A stretch of DNA of 64,000 bases from Varroa destructor (Eukaryota; Arthropoda; Arachnida; Mesostigmata; Varroidae): contig NW_019211454.1 of assembly GCF_002443255.2 (NCBI RefSeq), positions 20,117,037-20,181,036 on the forward strand, written 5' to 3'. Under the pieces are notes generated by a model. The model was not told the DNA's origin, did no database searches, and saw only the letters and a program-made list of their open reading frames with translations. The position numbers and the translations under genes are program-made. This document shows, one piece after another, positions 53,850 to 64,000 of the stretch (position 1 is its first letter; each line of letters starts with the position of its first letter).

Positions 53850-55450
53850 ATCGTGTGCTTATCGAAGAATGAAGGAGAGCCTGTATGTTCAATGTCTCAA
53901 CATAGAAAAATCGAAAGAAACGGTGGAAAGTTGTTACAAGACTATTGATTTGTGAGAGATATGCCCACGGTAGTGGCGTGCGGCTTCACTACCATAATCG
54001 GCAGAACGAGCACTGGTCTAATAGCTACATTCTGGAAGATCCTACAGAAAATCGGCTTTCAATGTTGTCATATTGCTGAAAACCTAAAGATTTATATAGC
54101 TTATGCATTTATCAGTAATGTGTTTGCGGCTAACATCACTATGAGAAAATGCTATATCTTAGCACGGAAAGCCCACGTCGCAAAGGCTCGCGACTGACCC
54201 CGCACGTTTTCATGTGTGTAGAAGTTTCCCTCAAAGCCCTGCAAGATTGCCTTCATGAATGTCGCATTGATAGTCGAAAGTTAGATCCAAGCAAATTTCA
54301 AACAGCAACCAGCGTTATTTTCCTTTACACATAGAATCCAGGAGCCGAATCATATCCTGCTGTGAGGTGTCCGGCCTCTAAGCGATCCCCGCGATGGAGT
54401 TTTCAGGTGAAATATACCCCACAGCAAGTAAAAGAATTCGAATAATACAGATATACTGATTGCTTTCAGGTTAAAGAAATATACAAACATTGTCTCAAGC
54501 GCTTCAAGTCGACTTTGGAAAGAAGCGTGGGTCTAAGTTACTGCAATACTATTTGCTTTTGGGTCCAATTTTCAAAAGCTGCGACGACAAGCTGTCCAGT
54601 CCAACAGAAAGACTTCGAAGTTTACTTTCGAAACATTCTAACTACGAGCAAGATGATCCGAGTCGAGCTGCTGAATATCCGCCCGTCACCGTAGTCAGAC
54701 GACTTCCGACTCGATTGAAGGTTTTCAAAGCGAGTTTACGATATCTCAGGTAGTGAAAAGTATCTCCGGACTGCCCGAATGAAAAGCTCGTGAGCCCGAC
54801 AAAATATTCGATGGGGATATCAGGAAGACTATGTTGGACACTTCGCCGTCTGCATGGCAGAGTGTGTCGTTTCGGATGTGTGATGGGCAAAACAAGCGAC
54901 GGTTATAATTTGTGAACGAAATAAGGAAAAAATTAAAATACTAATTCCGTTGAAAGCTATATTTGAAAACCTTATTACACTAGACGGTAGTGTCATTGAG
55001 ACAAAATATATTTTTGTCTCGGAGACGGGATTCTCTTGAGGTGACGGCTTAAGTCCATTGTTTTTTCCTTTACTAGCGACTTCCTTTCACGTATCCAGCA
55101 GTAAAATGCGGCGTTAATCAAGAATAATCAAATATGCCGGCGACATCGTAATCTATAGTACGAGCAGATTCTATTTGGGCTAAGTACTAGCAACTTTGAA
55201 CAACTGTGTCATGGAAGTAGGTCTTGAAATAAACCAATACTGAGAGTATCGAGTTTACGAGAAAGAGGAGTGTTTGCAAAAAGGAAATCACTCCTACTGC
55301 TAAAATCATCAAGTTCATTAAATTCGGCCGGACAATGATTATTACATGAAAGTCAACCATATCGATTAACGACGTTAGGAGATAATAATCCCGACGAACA
55401 CTATAAAAGGGGTCGCAGAAGCGATTTCTGGTAACGGCTTTTAATTTTTT
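53850..55450 (+). mobile_element. decayed LINE of the Jockey/I type
   Basis: Pieces of one non-LTR retrotransposon appear in order on the + strand. At about 53958 P-T-V-V-A-C-G-F followed by a G-x-x-L...I-L-Q-K-I-G-F pattern resembles the endonuclease block V-x-x-G-D-F-N...L...I. At 54570-54640 C-D-D-K-L-S-S-P-T-E-R-L-R-S-L-L-S-K matches the linker typical of Jockey-like elements. At 55133 Y-A-G-D-I-V-I-Y is the reverse-transcriptase Y-A-D-D motif with the first catalytic aspartate changed to glycine. E-V-G-L-E-I-N at about 55220 is the following conserved block. Stops and frame changes are frequent, so the element is dead. Ends and target-site duplication were not located. Confidence 0.75.
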
Positions 55451-55459
55451 TAGTTCAAT

Positions 55460-57450
55460 GATTGCGCCAACTGCTGTTTACAGATTTCTAATAATTTGGG
55501 AAAAACAGAGCTAGCAAATGTGGTGGCACTCGACAGGCTGAAGCCTGCTGTCCTTAAATTTGCGTCAAATCGACCCATAACCGTATGTTGCTGTATCTGG
55601 CGGTTGAAATTCCAATGTTCGTTGAAGAGGGTGTTTTTCAAGGTATCACACGTCCTGAACACGGAAGCATAGCGTGTTTATCATGAGTTAAGAACAAGAG
55701 ACGCCCCAAGTGAACTTATCGTTTTCCTTAATTTGACAGCGACGACTGAATTGCCGAAGGGCCTAAACAAAAACCTAATATTCGGCATGGATGGGTATAT
55801 TGCTATAACAGGATTGGTAGGCATTGAATTCTATCATCTGTTCAGCGATATGATGAACGTGTGCAACATGAAAAATTATTAATCCTCTAATAGCAATTAG
55901 AGTATAGCTTGATCGTGGTATGATCTGCGCGAAGCCGATTTAATGAATACTTTTTCCCTAAGAAATGAGGTTTTGGTCCTTATAAAGCTTGACGTTAATT
56001 TTGAAAAACTTTTTTAAAAAATAATCTTAGAGTATTTGTCACGTTTATATACCGTAAAGTTGTTTGTTCTTTCAAACAAGGCACAGAAGAGCGTGACATT
56101 TAATTTGCAAGGAAAATTAAAATATTTTCGCATTTCTCATGACTTGGCCATAAAATTACGATACTCACCGAAGCGGTCCATACTTGATAGAGCATGAAGC
56201 ATCTCAGTTCGATATTCAAGTGCGCGAGCAGTTTTCCTCGGAGTCACTTCTCTGTCCCTGTATGAGGATATGATGCTGATTTAGTTGACTTGCGAATTTG
56301 TTGAGCAAACCTGGACCATCTCGGTATATATATGGTTCATTACCTTTGATTGTATAAACATTTTTAAGCGTTTTTATACTTGAAGGCTAACCTGGGAAAA
56401 TTGACCTTTTTCTTGGGAATTTTTCCTTTGTGAAAGATTCAGAGTAGCAACTTTTTTATTTTTTCGAGCTAAACCATACTGGTAACTTTAAGACCAATCC
56501 TAATGATTGCTCTTAATGGATGAACGAACAAACGTAGCACACTGACAAATTCAGTGAAATATAGTAACGAGGTAATTAAAACATTTATGATAGCGGGGTA
56601 ACCGATTGTAAAACAGAATTATAGAATAATTGTGCTAAGATAACGCTCGCTGACACAGAGTCATAAATAGACTAAATAAAAACGAAACATTACTGTAATT
56701 GGCTCATCACAACAAAATTAATACATGGGAATCTACCAAGAACCAGAAATGGACGCGTATTAAGGTATCCGTCTGCAAACGAGGGGTGATTTATGTTAGG
56801 TAGGGCGTACGCAAATGAAATACTAGGTTGCTGAGATAGTGGCAACGTGGCATGAGGGCTCTTCGAACACTTAGATGGGAGTACGGTATACGTAGATCAG
56901 AGCAACTAGAATTGCAACAATATGGCTAATCAATGATTGAATCAGAAGAATGGATTTATAACAACGTGGTAGATACAGTCCGGTAACGGAATTAGCAAAC
57001 TTTAAAAAAAACTACAACTGTAACTAATGTGTGTCATATCCGTTCACTTTAGAACAAGCCTAAGTAAACAGCCGTAGGTGCGATGTGAAACATATGGATG
57101 TTCCACACAGTTCGTGTGAAATAAATTGTCTGATTGAAGTACTGCGTTTTTGTGGGACAGGGAGCTAGACAGACTCAGAAACAGCGCTCAGACGATCAGC
57201 CACACCAGTGATAAAGTGTAGTTGTCGAAGAAGCCTTGATTGTTCTAAACAAAAAAAATGTTTATATTTTTCATTGGAGAACTTCTGTGGTTTTTGCACA
57301 AAAGGTGTTTTTAATTTAATAATTAATAATTTTCAGAACCTAGATTAACACTCCTCTTCATTTTTGCCGTGCAGCTAAACAATGTATGTCATCTGGCATT
57401 TTCGTGCAGGGAAACAATTATTCTTCTGTTCGTTGGATTCGGTAGATTCT
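55460..57450. other. intergenic spacer, no gene seen
   Basis: AT-rich sequence, part of which may be the eroded 3' end of the LINE. The frame at 55450-55662 (-) and the others nearby are not recognisable. Confidence 0.5.
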
Positions 57451-57458
57451 TTTTTCCG

Positions 57459-57660
57459 TTAGTGATTGACAGTAAAAATCCAAATATATTATTTTGGCAG
57501 GCGGCAACAACTCATAATGCACGAATCTATCCGTGGCTCTGGTGGCTTTATTTCAGTGGCTGTATGTAATCTTGTTAGTTGTCGACAGTAAAGAATAGGA
57601 TCAATCGTCCGAATCAATATTGTCGGGCGGCAGCGACTCATAATGCATGATCCTTCCCTA
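57459..57660 (+). repeat. diverged 114-bp tandem duplication
   Basis: Two adjacent blocks share GTTAGTGATTGACAGTAAA / GTTAGTTGTCGACAGTAAA starting near 57459 and 57573, and GGCGGCAACAACTCATAATG / GGCGGCAGCGACTCATAATG further on. Order and spacing are preserved, so this is an old duplication rather than chance. The function is unknown. Confidence 0.6.
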
Positions 57661-57669
57661 ATCCTATCA

Positions 57670-59450
57670 AAAACATGGCATTATGTTTTTTAGTATCGTG
57701 GTCGCACGCCACGTTTTCGTATTGTTTTTATTTGCGCAATACGATTCAACCCTCCATAACCCGTGATCAACCATTTTCCAAATAGATATTACCATCAGGT
57801 GAATCCTTTGGTGCCAGTTCGTATTGCAGTAAAACATTGAACTTCTCTTTCTATTGAATTAGGCTTTGTTCATATGCTGCCTGAAACTGTTTGGTAATGG
57901 ATGTCTAATTTTTCCATACCAAGATACCAAGGCTACCCACGTATCGCTATTGCTCAACGCGTCCGCGATGATTTCCTCAACTTCTTCCGTTATTCTACAG
58001 AGCATCCTTCATATCGAAATTTCCAAAAGGAAAGCAGCAGGATAATTTTTAGGCGGTTTCTTCCGATACTTGGCCATGATCGTAACGGAACTGTCAAAAT
58101 GGCGAATCTTTACGGAAATCTCACTCACCTTCTCTATTTTCTCTCTAAACATTCTATCTTAAATTTGAATAAAGGCATTTCTACTACCCAGAGTTTCCGA
58201 ACGATATGGAATATCTGAGCTTAAAGCTACCTAGCTAGAAAAACAGTCAACACTTTCTTTACATTCATTTTAACTTATCTATCTTAACATATATAACTTA
58301 ATTAGATATGCATCTTTTTTAGATTTTTTTCCCCTAAAACAGTAGCTTTAATATTTTTTTTATTTTTATATCTTTAAATTCGCAATTCAATAATTTTATT
58401 AGTTCTTTAAGTGAGGTTACTAAACATTTAAATTTATGTGTAATTATTTTCAAAAAACAACAACAACAACAACAACAAAAAATATAACTATTACAAAATC
58501 TAAAAAGATGATTGAAGTTAAAATTTTTTCCACAAAAGGCTGTAGCTGCCGGAGTGGTCAAGTGTCATGCTGCAGTGACCAACTGACGCCCGAGAAAAAT
58601 AACTTTAGAGTAAGTGGCTTTAGGCTACGGTCGGTGAGCACTACAATCATTCAGCGTAAACATCATCAAACATTAAGGCATCGTTTACGCTAAAAAGTTG
58701 TTAAATAATTATACTCGTCCCTTAAACAGGACAGCGCTTCTATCATTAGCGAGCAATCTATCTATTGCAGACCGATAGGTATTTCTATCCTTATTGCATC
58801 GAAAGGGTAAGTAGACGTGAATACCGAACGTATGTAATGCTAACCGATATAAACCGAGAGTATCCTTTAGGTTATTTCCACATGCAAGAGAACAGAGGTA
58901 ATGCTTGTTGTGAAAATGTGTATGCTTTTAAATGGCGCTTTAAGTACCGTCGTTTCTAGTCTGTGTTTTAAGCAACGCTTATAGTTATGATGACACAGTG
59001 ATAACATATCTATTATGTCAACGTTTTGTGTTAAAAGCCAGTTTTGTGAAGCAATACTTGAAGGTGAATACCAGTCGAAATATTAGGTCGTCATATAAAT
59101 ATAAAGTTAACATGAAATCGTCAATAGTGCTCGCAAAATATGCTACCTCCGTTAGCATTTTTACTTAAATTCTCAACTCCGTTGGAGAATTATAATCTCT
59201 ATCACATTTCATTCTGTGATAATACTAATAATTCCTATATAGGGGAAAGCTAATCCCTTGGAGTTCTTTGTTAATCTGCGCCTAATTCCTATTTAGAGCA
59301 AGGGTCTGCAACTGACTGAAGATATCCTGGTTTCAGAGGAGTGAAGCGGGCGTTGAGCCGCGATGAATGTGATTCCAACATTCAAAACCGAGCTGAATAT
59401 CTACGCTAATCGTGCACGTATGTGCGCACATCATGAGTTTTCGAATGTAA
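57670..59450. other. intergenic spacer, no gene seen
   Basis: AT-rich spacer. The 105-residue frame at 57901-58218 (+) and frames at 58436-58693 and 58765-58959 (+) resemble nothing I know. An (AAC)7 run lies at 58456-58476. Confidence 0.5.
58456..58476. repeat. (AAC)7 microsatellite
   Basis: Seven AAC trinucleotides flanked by extra A. Confidence 0.95.
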
Positions 59451-59459
59451 TTTCTTCCT

Positions 59460-61347
59460 TTACCTGCGTTTCTTCATCATCTCTCAACTCCGTTCGCAGC
59501 CAAAGCTAAAGCGAAACCCAAAGCATAACGAAGGCTTTCTTCCTGACTTTCCCTTGGTGGTCACTTTTGCAGCAAAACACTGTGGCCCTTTGCTCTGCGC
59601 CCCGCGGTGACCATACAAGTGAGGAAAGGGGGCGTAAAGACTGTCGCTATCGGTATCTCGGTAGAACATGCCCAGGCACGCCTCCTCGCTTTTTCTTATC
59701 GTTCATTGGTCCGCGTCGATAATTAAGCAGCAGTAGCAGTACGAGCAGCGATTGCTGAGAAAGCTCGCTTTAGCGCGCACAGCGAGACCCACCCAGACAT
59801 ACTCGCTCTGTCGCACAGGCTCACACTGACCCTGGCTCATGTACGTTATCGCGAGTACATACGCTGGTGCGCCGAACTCAATACCTTCAACAACCTCGCT
59901 GGCTCTCGGCAGCACTTCGTTGAACGTCGTCTATCTTGCTTTCGTTGGTAATCAGGCAGACGGTCAGCTAGCTGGTTTGCTACGATGCCGAGCCTTTGGC
60001 TGTCGTACCAAGCATGCCGAAGGTGAAACAGCAAAGCGGAGACATCAACACCGTTCGGCCCTTCATCTGGCCATAGCCACTGCTTGCGCCGACACCGTTC
60101 GAGAAGGGTGTAGTCCGCCTTAAGATTATAACTGCAGCGAAGCACGAAGTAAGCAGCGTTTCACTAGTGCGTGCCGTGTGTGTGAGACTGAGATTGAGCC
60201 TGTGCGTACTTCTACCACTCGGATTTCTCAGTAGCATCAATTGGAAGGATAACGAGTATCGTCGTCCAGCTAAAGCCCCATGACTCTTACAAATGAAGAC
60301 CTTCGAAGGAGAACGTGGCTCTGCTCTATCCCTGAACGAAAGGGTGCTGGCCCAGCTTCCTTAGGCCCGCCGGCTGCTACTAATTCTGCCGCTGTTGCCG
60401 TTCATACGCCGTCCTTTGAGTGACTTCATCCATGCCATCTACCCTGGCCTGGATATGCCCCTCAAATGGCTCGTCTGATGTGTGCTTTCCCGCATGGCTT
60501 TTAATTCCCTCTAGATGACCCTGTTTCAGGTGTCCTCCAGACTAAATCCTCCTACTAAATTGCCCCTCTTTTAGTCGCCCAGGTTCCGACGTGCGTTCGC
60601 CAGCTTCAGTGCATTCCTGCCACTTGCGCCGCTTGGTCTTAAAACTCTAGATGGGCACTATAGATGCATCCCCACGGTTGGGGCTACTCTCTCCGTCTAC
60701 GTCTGCGTCAAAAGTCGTTTTCTGGCGACGGGAAGCGTAACGGCACCGGCGGCATCAGACACCATTCGTCTTAGAAACCAACTCAAAACTCTGGAACCTG
60801 TGACAGCATCAGGTGACTTAAAAGTTTGCGGCAGACGAGCAGGGCCTGCCAGTCATCCGGGCGTTGCTTGCCGCTCGGGCAGCTGCTGGAGATAACGCAA
60901 CGGTTGCTGCTGCTGCTGCTACTGTGAAGAAGTACGAGCAGTGTCCGTCTATTGCGGTGATGGTGAGGCCTAATGCTGCTTCTTCTGCTGTTTCTATTTT
61001 TCGACGTCTTGCCCCATGTCCTCTGTCCTAACGATTCGCTGGCTGCAGGCAGTGTACAAATGTTGCTGGCGATGAGTAACGGATTCTCTCGTTTTGGGGC
61101 TGGTAATCTTTTCTCTGTCGTCTTTGATTTCCCTTTGCTTCGTCTATACAGGTCCGCCTTCTGCCTACTCCCCTTGTGCCCCCGGCGCCAACATGCCCTT
61201 TTTGTTCTGTTGGCGTGGCGTGATGGCGTCGTGATTTGGTCCATTGAGGTTGCTCAGCAGAGGGGAAAACTAGTATCCAGAACCGTTTGCTGCACTATAC
61301 TACGAAGAATAGCAGTGGTATCAATTGCCACGGGGCTCAGGCCGCTA

Positions 61348-61405
<58 letters not shown>

Positions 61406-61800
61406 TGAACGAAGAAAAATGAGAGCAGAGTGTGTCTACTTGCGCCAAGCAGGCAAACGCCCAGTGGGTTTAACCACGCGCACGTTAAGTTAAGTTAGGC
61501 TAAATTGAACCCGTAACAGTTACAGCCGTCCGCCGCTACTGGGTCAATCCAGTTGGGGCGCTGTGTTAGCCAGATAGACCTGTTGATCAGAAGAGAACTC
61601 CACGACTTTAAAACCCCTTCCCGCTTTTCCTCGGTCTCTCTTTCTGGCTTTCCCCAACCTGTACGGATAACGCCTAAGACATGGACTCGGCATGACAGAC
61701 GGCTAATGGGGCAGACGCGTTGCATTCATCCGTTCATCCCTTATAATATTACACGGATCTCGTCTATTGCCTTAATTTACCGGCGCCGAAACTGACAGCG
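59460..61800. promoter_or_regulatory. long GC-rich block, candidate promoter/5' UTR of an unseen gene
   Basis: About 2.3 kb stands out from the AT-rich surroundings by GC and CpG content. Overlapping open frames occur on both strands (59839-60123 +, 59846-60145 -, 60783-61244 -, 60973-61422 +), but none carries a recognisable domain and all are explained by the scarcity of AT-rich stops. It contains (TGC)5 at 60905-60919 and a (TC)n tract at 61350-61402, the kind of GAGA-rich sequence common at arthropod promoters. The gene it would serve, and its direction, cannot be told from the window. Confidence 0.35.
61350..61402. repeat. (TC)26 microsatellite / GAGA tract
   Basis: About 26 uninterrupted TC dinucleotides (GA on the - strand), the longest simple repeat in the window. 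It sits inside the GC-rich block. GAGA tracts can bind GAGA factor in insects and disfavour nucleosomes; a role here is only a possibility. Confidence 0.97.
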
Positions 61801-61809
61801 AAATTGACC

Positions 61810-62950
61810 GGCCAAGTCACCGGACCAAAATCCGATCAGGAAGGAAAGGAAACTAACTGTAGACAGATAGCGCACCATCAACATTATTATTAGAAGTTGC
61901 AATTTCAAAAAACTTGCTCAAAACTTCTCGTTTAACCTATATCGACAGAAGCACGGCTAAAGGAAGTTCGAGCTTCCCCTGTCGCTCCTACCTTGCACGC
62001 CCACGTGTACTTATATAGGTTATAGGCTACCTTCGGTATAAGGACATAGCCTCCATAGAGAAAGGAAGAAACCGCGATAGCAAAAATCACATGAACAAAA
62101 CATTCCTGATGAACCTCAAAATAAAGGATAGAACTGAAATGATAGATCTCGAAATGATGACAGGGACATCTTGTCTAAGATGCCACAACCAATTCTAATT
62201 TTCATACCCCAAAACGCATGTTTACCGATGTGAACGAAAGTAGTCAGCACAACAATACGAGCTCCTCCAAGAAAGTCTCAGAAGTACTCGATCACGTTGC
62301 TAGATTAGAATACTGCAACCTAAACGTATCTAAATCACTCGAGACGTAGACAGCGAGCCGTCGATAAATCTTATTGATCACAACACTGTTGGTACTGAAA
62401 GGTTTACAAAGCTCGGCGGAAGTTCCAATCTAAAAAATGTGTTGGTATTCCACATAGGCTTATATAAAACGTTAAGTCTGAATACACCTAGTTATCTATT
62501 TAATACCGCAGCCTAAATTTTGCTTTATCTCGGTAAAAAATTCCTTCAATCGTGCTGGATAGCGCAACCTAGGATACTTTCCAGGTTTAATACTTATTAG
62601 TATTCAAATTAAGGATAGATAATAAGCAACTGAGATTTCCAAGCAATCCGATAGATTGATAAAAATACTTTCACTTAAAACTAGCTCCCGATTGCTCGAT
62701 GTTATCATTTAGTTCCCTGCTTGACAAGCTGATTGAAATGTGCGTTGAGGTATTTCTATACATTTATATATATATATATATACGTGTATATATATAAGAA
62801 AAATTGTTTATTTTTAATACACCCGTCGAACAATTCTTCAATTTAAACAACCCGTTTTTGCATTATCTGCATTTAATATCATCGTTATCTACCAATCGAC
62901 CATGTAGATCACGCTTTCAATGTTGTTAAAAGCGATTGTGCTGCAACGAT
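61810..62950. other. intergenic spacer, no gene seen
   Basis: AT-rich sequence with interrupted TA tracts near 62763-62798. No gene signal is seen. Confidence 0.55.
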
Positions 62951-62954
62951 AACT

Positions 62955-63103
62955 TGAGTATTTCCATTTTTACGTTCGGTATCACCGTGTGGGATACCAG
63001 CAAACGGTTGGCTCCCAGAACGAGACAATGCGTGTCTACGTCTGAACACCATCCTAAACCACAATGTGTCTCTAAGATTAGTAGGCAAATACGTTACCCA
63101 CGA
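62955..63103 (-). repeat. tRNA-derived SINE, copy D
   Basis: On the - strand it reads GTGGGTAACGTATTTGCC, then a decayed B-box GTGTTCAGACGTAGACACGC, then CATTGTCTCGTTCTGGGAGCC, and a tail G-A-A-C-G-T-A-A-A-A like copy A's GGACGTGAAACC. The two overlapping open frames here (62909-63157 - and 63066-63335 +) partly come from this repeat. Confidence 0.7.
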
Positions 63104-63109
63104 AGCTAA

Positions 63110-64000
63110 AACCGCAATTGCAACAATCCATCCACAAACTATTCGTTGTAGAAACATAGATAGTAAGAAAATAATGTCTAATTTATGCGCTTTTGCATCC
63201 CAGTTTTCAAAATCACCTATAAGTAATTTTCAAGAGAAGAGTTGCAAACACGGCCTCGCATTTGTTAATACGTTACCGCTAAACAGATTGTATACAAAGT
63301 TACCTTATTTTGTAAACTTCTTAGTGTTGAAGTAGGCTTTACCTGCGCGGACTTCTCTAGCAGAGGTCCTTTCTTTTTTATGTACTAAGTCACGAATATT
63401 GGCTAAAGACCTTTAAAATGTTGTATTAGCACGTAATTCTTTTGAATTAGTCATATATTGCATGTCCTCGCTGAATGATTCTGGATTGACCACTCCGCCC
63501 AGATTGGAAAGTGCTGCGAAAGCCAGCATAACTAGGTTTTGATCTTAGTATGTGATTCCCTAGCCAAACAAGAGGTCATTTAGATGGTAATATAATAAAA
63601 CGGGTATCGCATGTACAATATCTTTCATTTATCTTCAGAAAGATCCAAGAGCAGAAAAACTATGTTTGGTAAGAAGGAGCGCTATGTATTTCACTATGTT
63701 TTGTTAAAACTGCACAAAGGTATTATCAAAACTAAAGAGATGTCGCAAGAGCTTTTAAAGCTAGTCTAAGTGGTAATAATTATTCACTATTTAAATTCTC
63801 ACCTATGGGCCGTTAGCAAGCCAAGGTTAGCTCGTACATACTCCAGTTTTTTAGAAACTTATCAGTGAAAACCTACCGACTTCACTCTGGCATAAATGAA
63901 TTCAAAAAGACCTTTTAGTCTTGAAAATCAACGCTTAGTGCTCAGATTTGTTCCTCGAACGCTGTCAAAGTGCATTGAATATTAGTGAAGACATTAAGCA
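63110..64000. other. spacer, no gene seen
   Basis: AT-rich sequence to the window end. The + frame reaching 63335 has no recognisable motif. Confidence 0.55.

Noticed and set aside
57901..58218. 105-residue + strand open frame
   Set aside because: No recognisable motif and no splice or promoter context; length is not exceptional for a 64-kb window.
58541..58630. Possible tRNA gene or SINE head
   Set aside because: An A-box-like GCCGGAGTGGTCAAG is present, but no T-arm or B-box follows at the right spacing and no cloverleaf can be drawn.
60783..61244. 153-residue open frame on the - strand in the GC-rich block
   Set aside because: Low-complexity S/R-rich content derived partly from the TGC repeat, no domain, and an equally long frame on the opposite strand; explained by few stops in GC-rich DNA.

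Overview
This is eukaryotic nuclear DNA: AT-rich, gene-poor, with GT-AG introns of kilobase size, TA/TC microsatellites, a tRNA-derived SINE family and decayed transposons. The two recognisable genes are animal-type and most like arthropod proteins. A chelicerate such as a mite is a reasonable guess, but the sequence does not prove it. One assembly gap of 100 N lies at 56-155. Both spliced genes and the long single-exon gene are on the + strand.

Layout. (1) 1-7.7 kb: the PYM gene (partner of Y14-Mago, exon-junction-complex recycling). Its first exon is cut by the window edge; coding exons are at 1-18, 1567-1897 and 7100-7297. (2) 7.8-21.4 kb: gene-free spacer with two decayed Tc1-type transposons (about 12.9-13.7 kb + and 15.6-16.2 kb -), a possible reverse-transcriptase scrap near 18.5 kb, and a diverged but open histone H4-like fragment at 19501-19712 on the - strand. 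(3) 21.4-43.2 kb: the haem-synthesis gene ALAD (porphobilinogen synthase). Five coding exons give an intact 337-residue enzyme. A GC-rich block at 21.4-22.35 kb followed by a short ATG exon may be its promoter, leader and first coding exon, which would add ten residues. (4) 43.2-49.4 kb: spacer with a CTAGA satellite, a SINE copy and a diverged tandem repeat. (5) 49412-50524: an intact single-exon 370-residue AAA+-like P-loop ATPase that I cannot name. (6) 50.5-64 kb: spacer with two more SINE copies, a decayed Jockey/I-type LINE (about 53.9-55.5 kb), a 114-bp duplication, and a GC-rich block at 59.5-61.8 kb that may be the promoter or leader of an unseen gene.

The three genes have no obvious joint pathway: PYM acts in mRNA/ribosome biology, ALAD in cytosolic haem synthesis, and the ATPase is unknown. 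The items most worth a second look are the H4-like fragment, the unnamed ATPase, the proposed upstream ALAD exon, and the SINE family. All assignments come from reading translated sequence; no database search was run.
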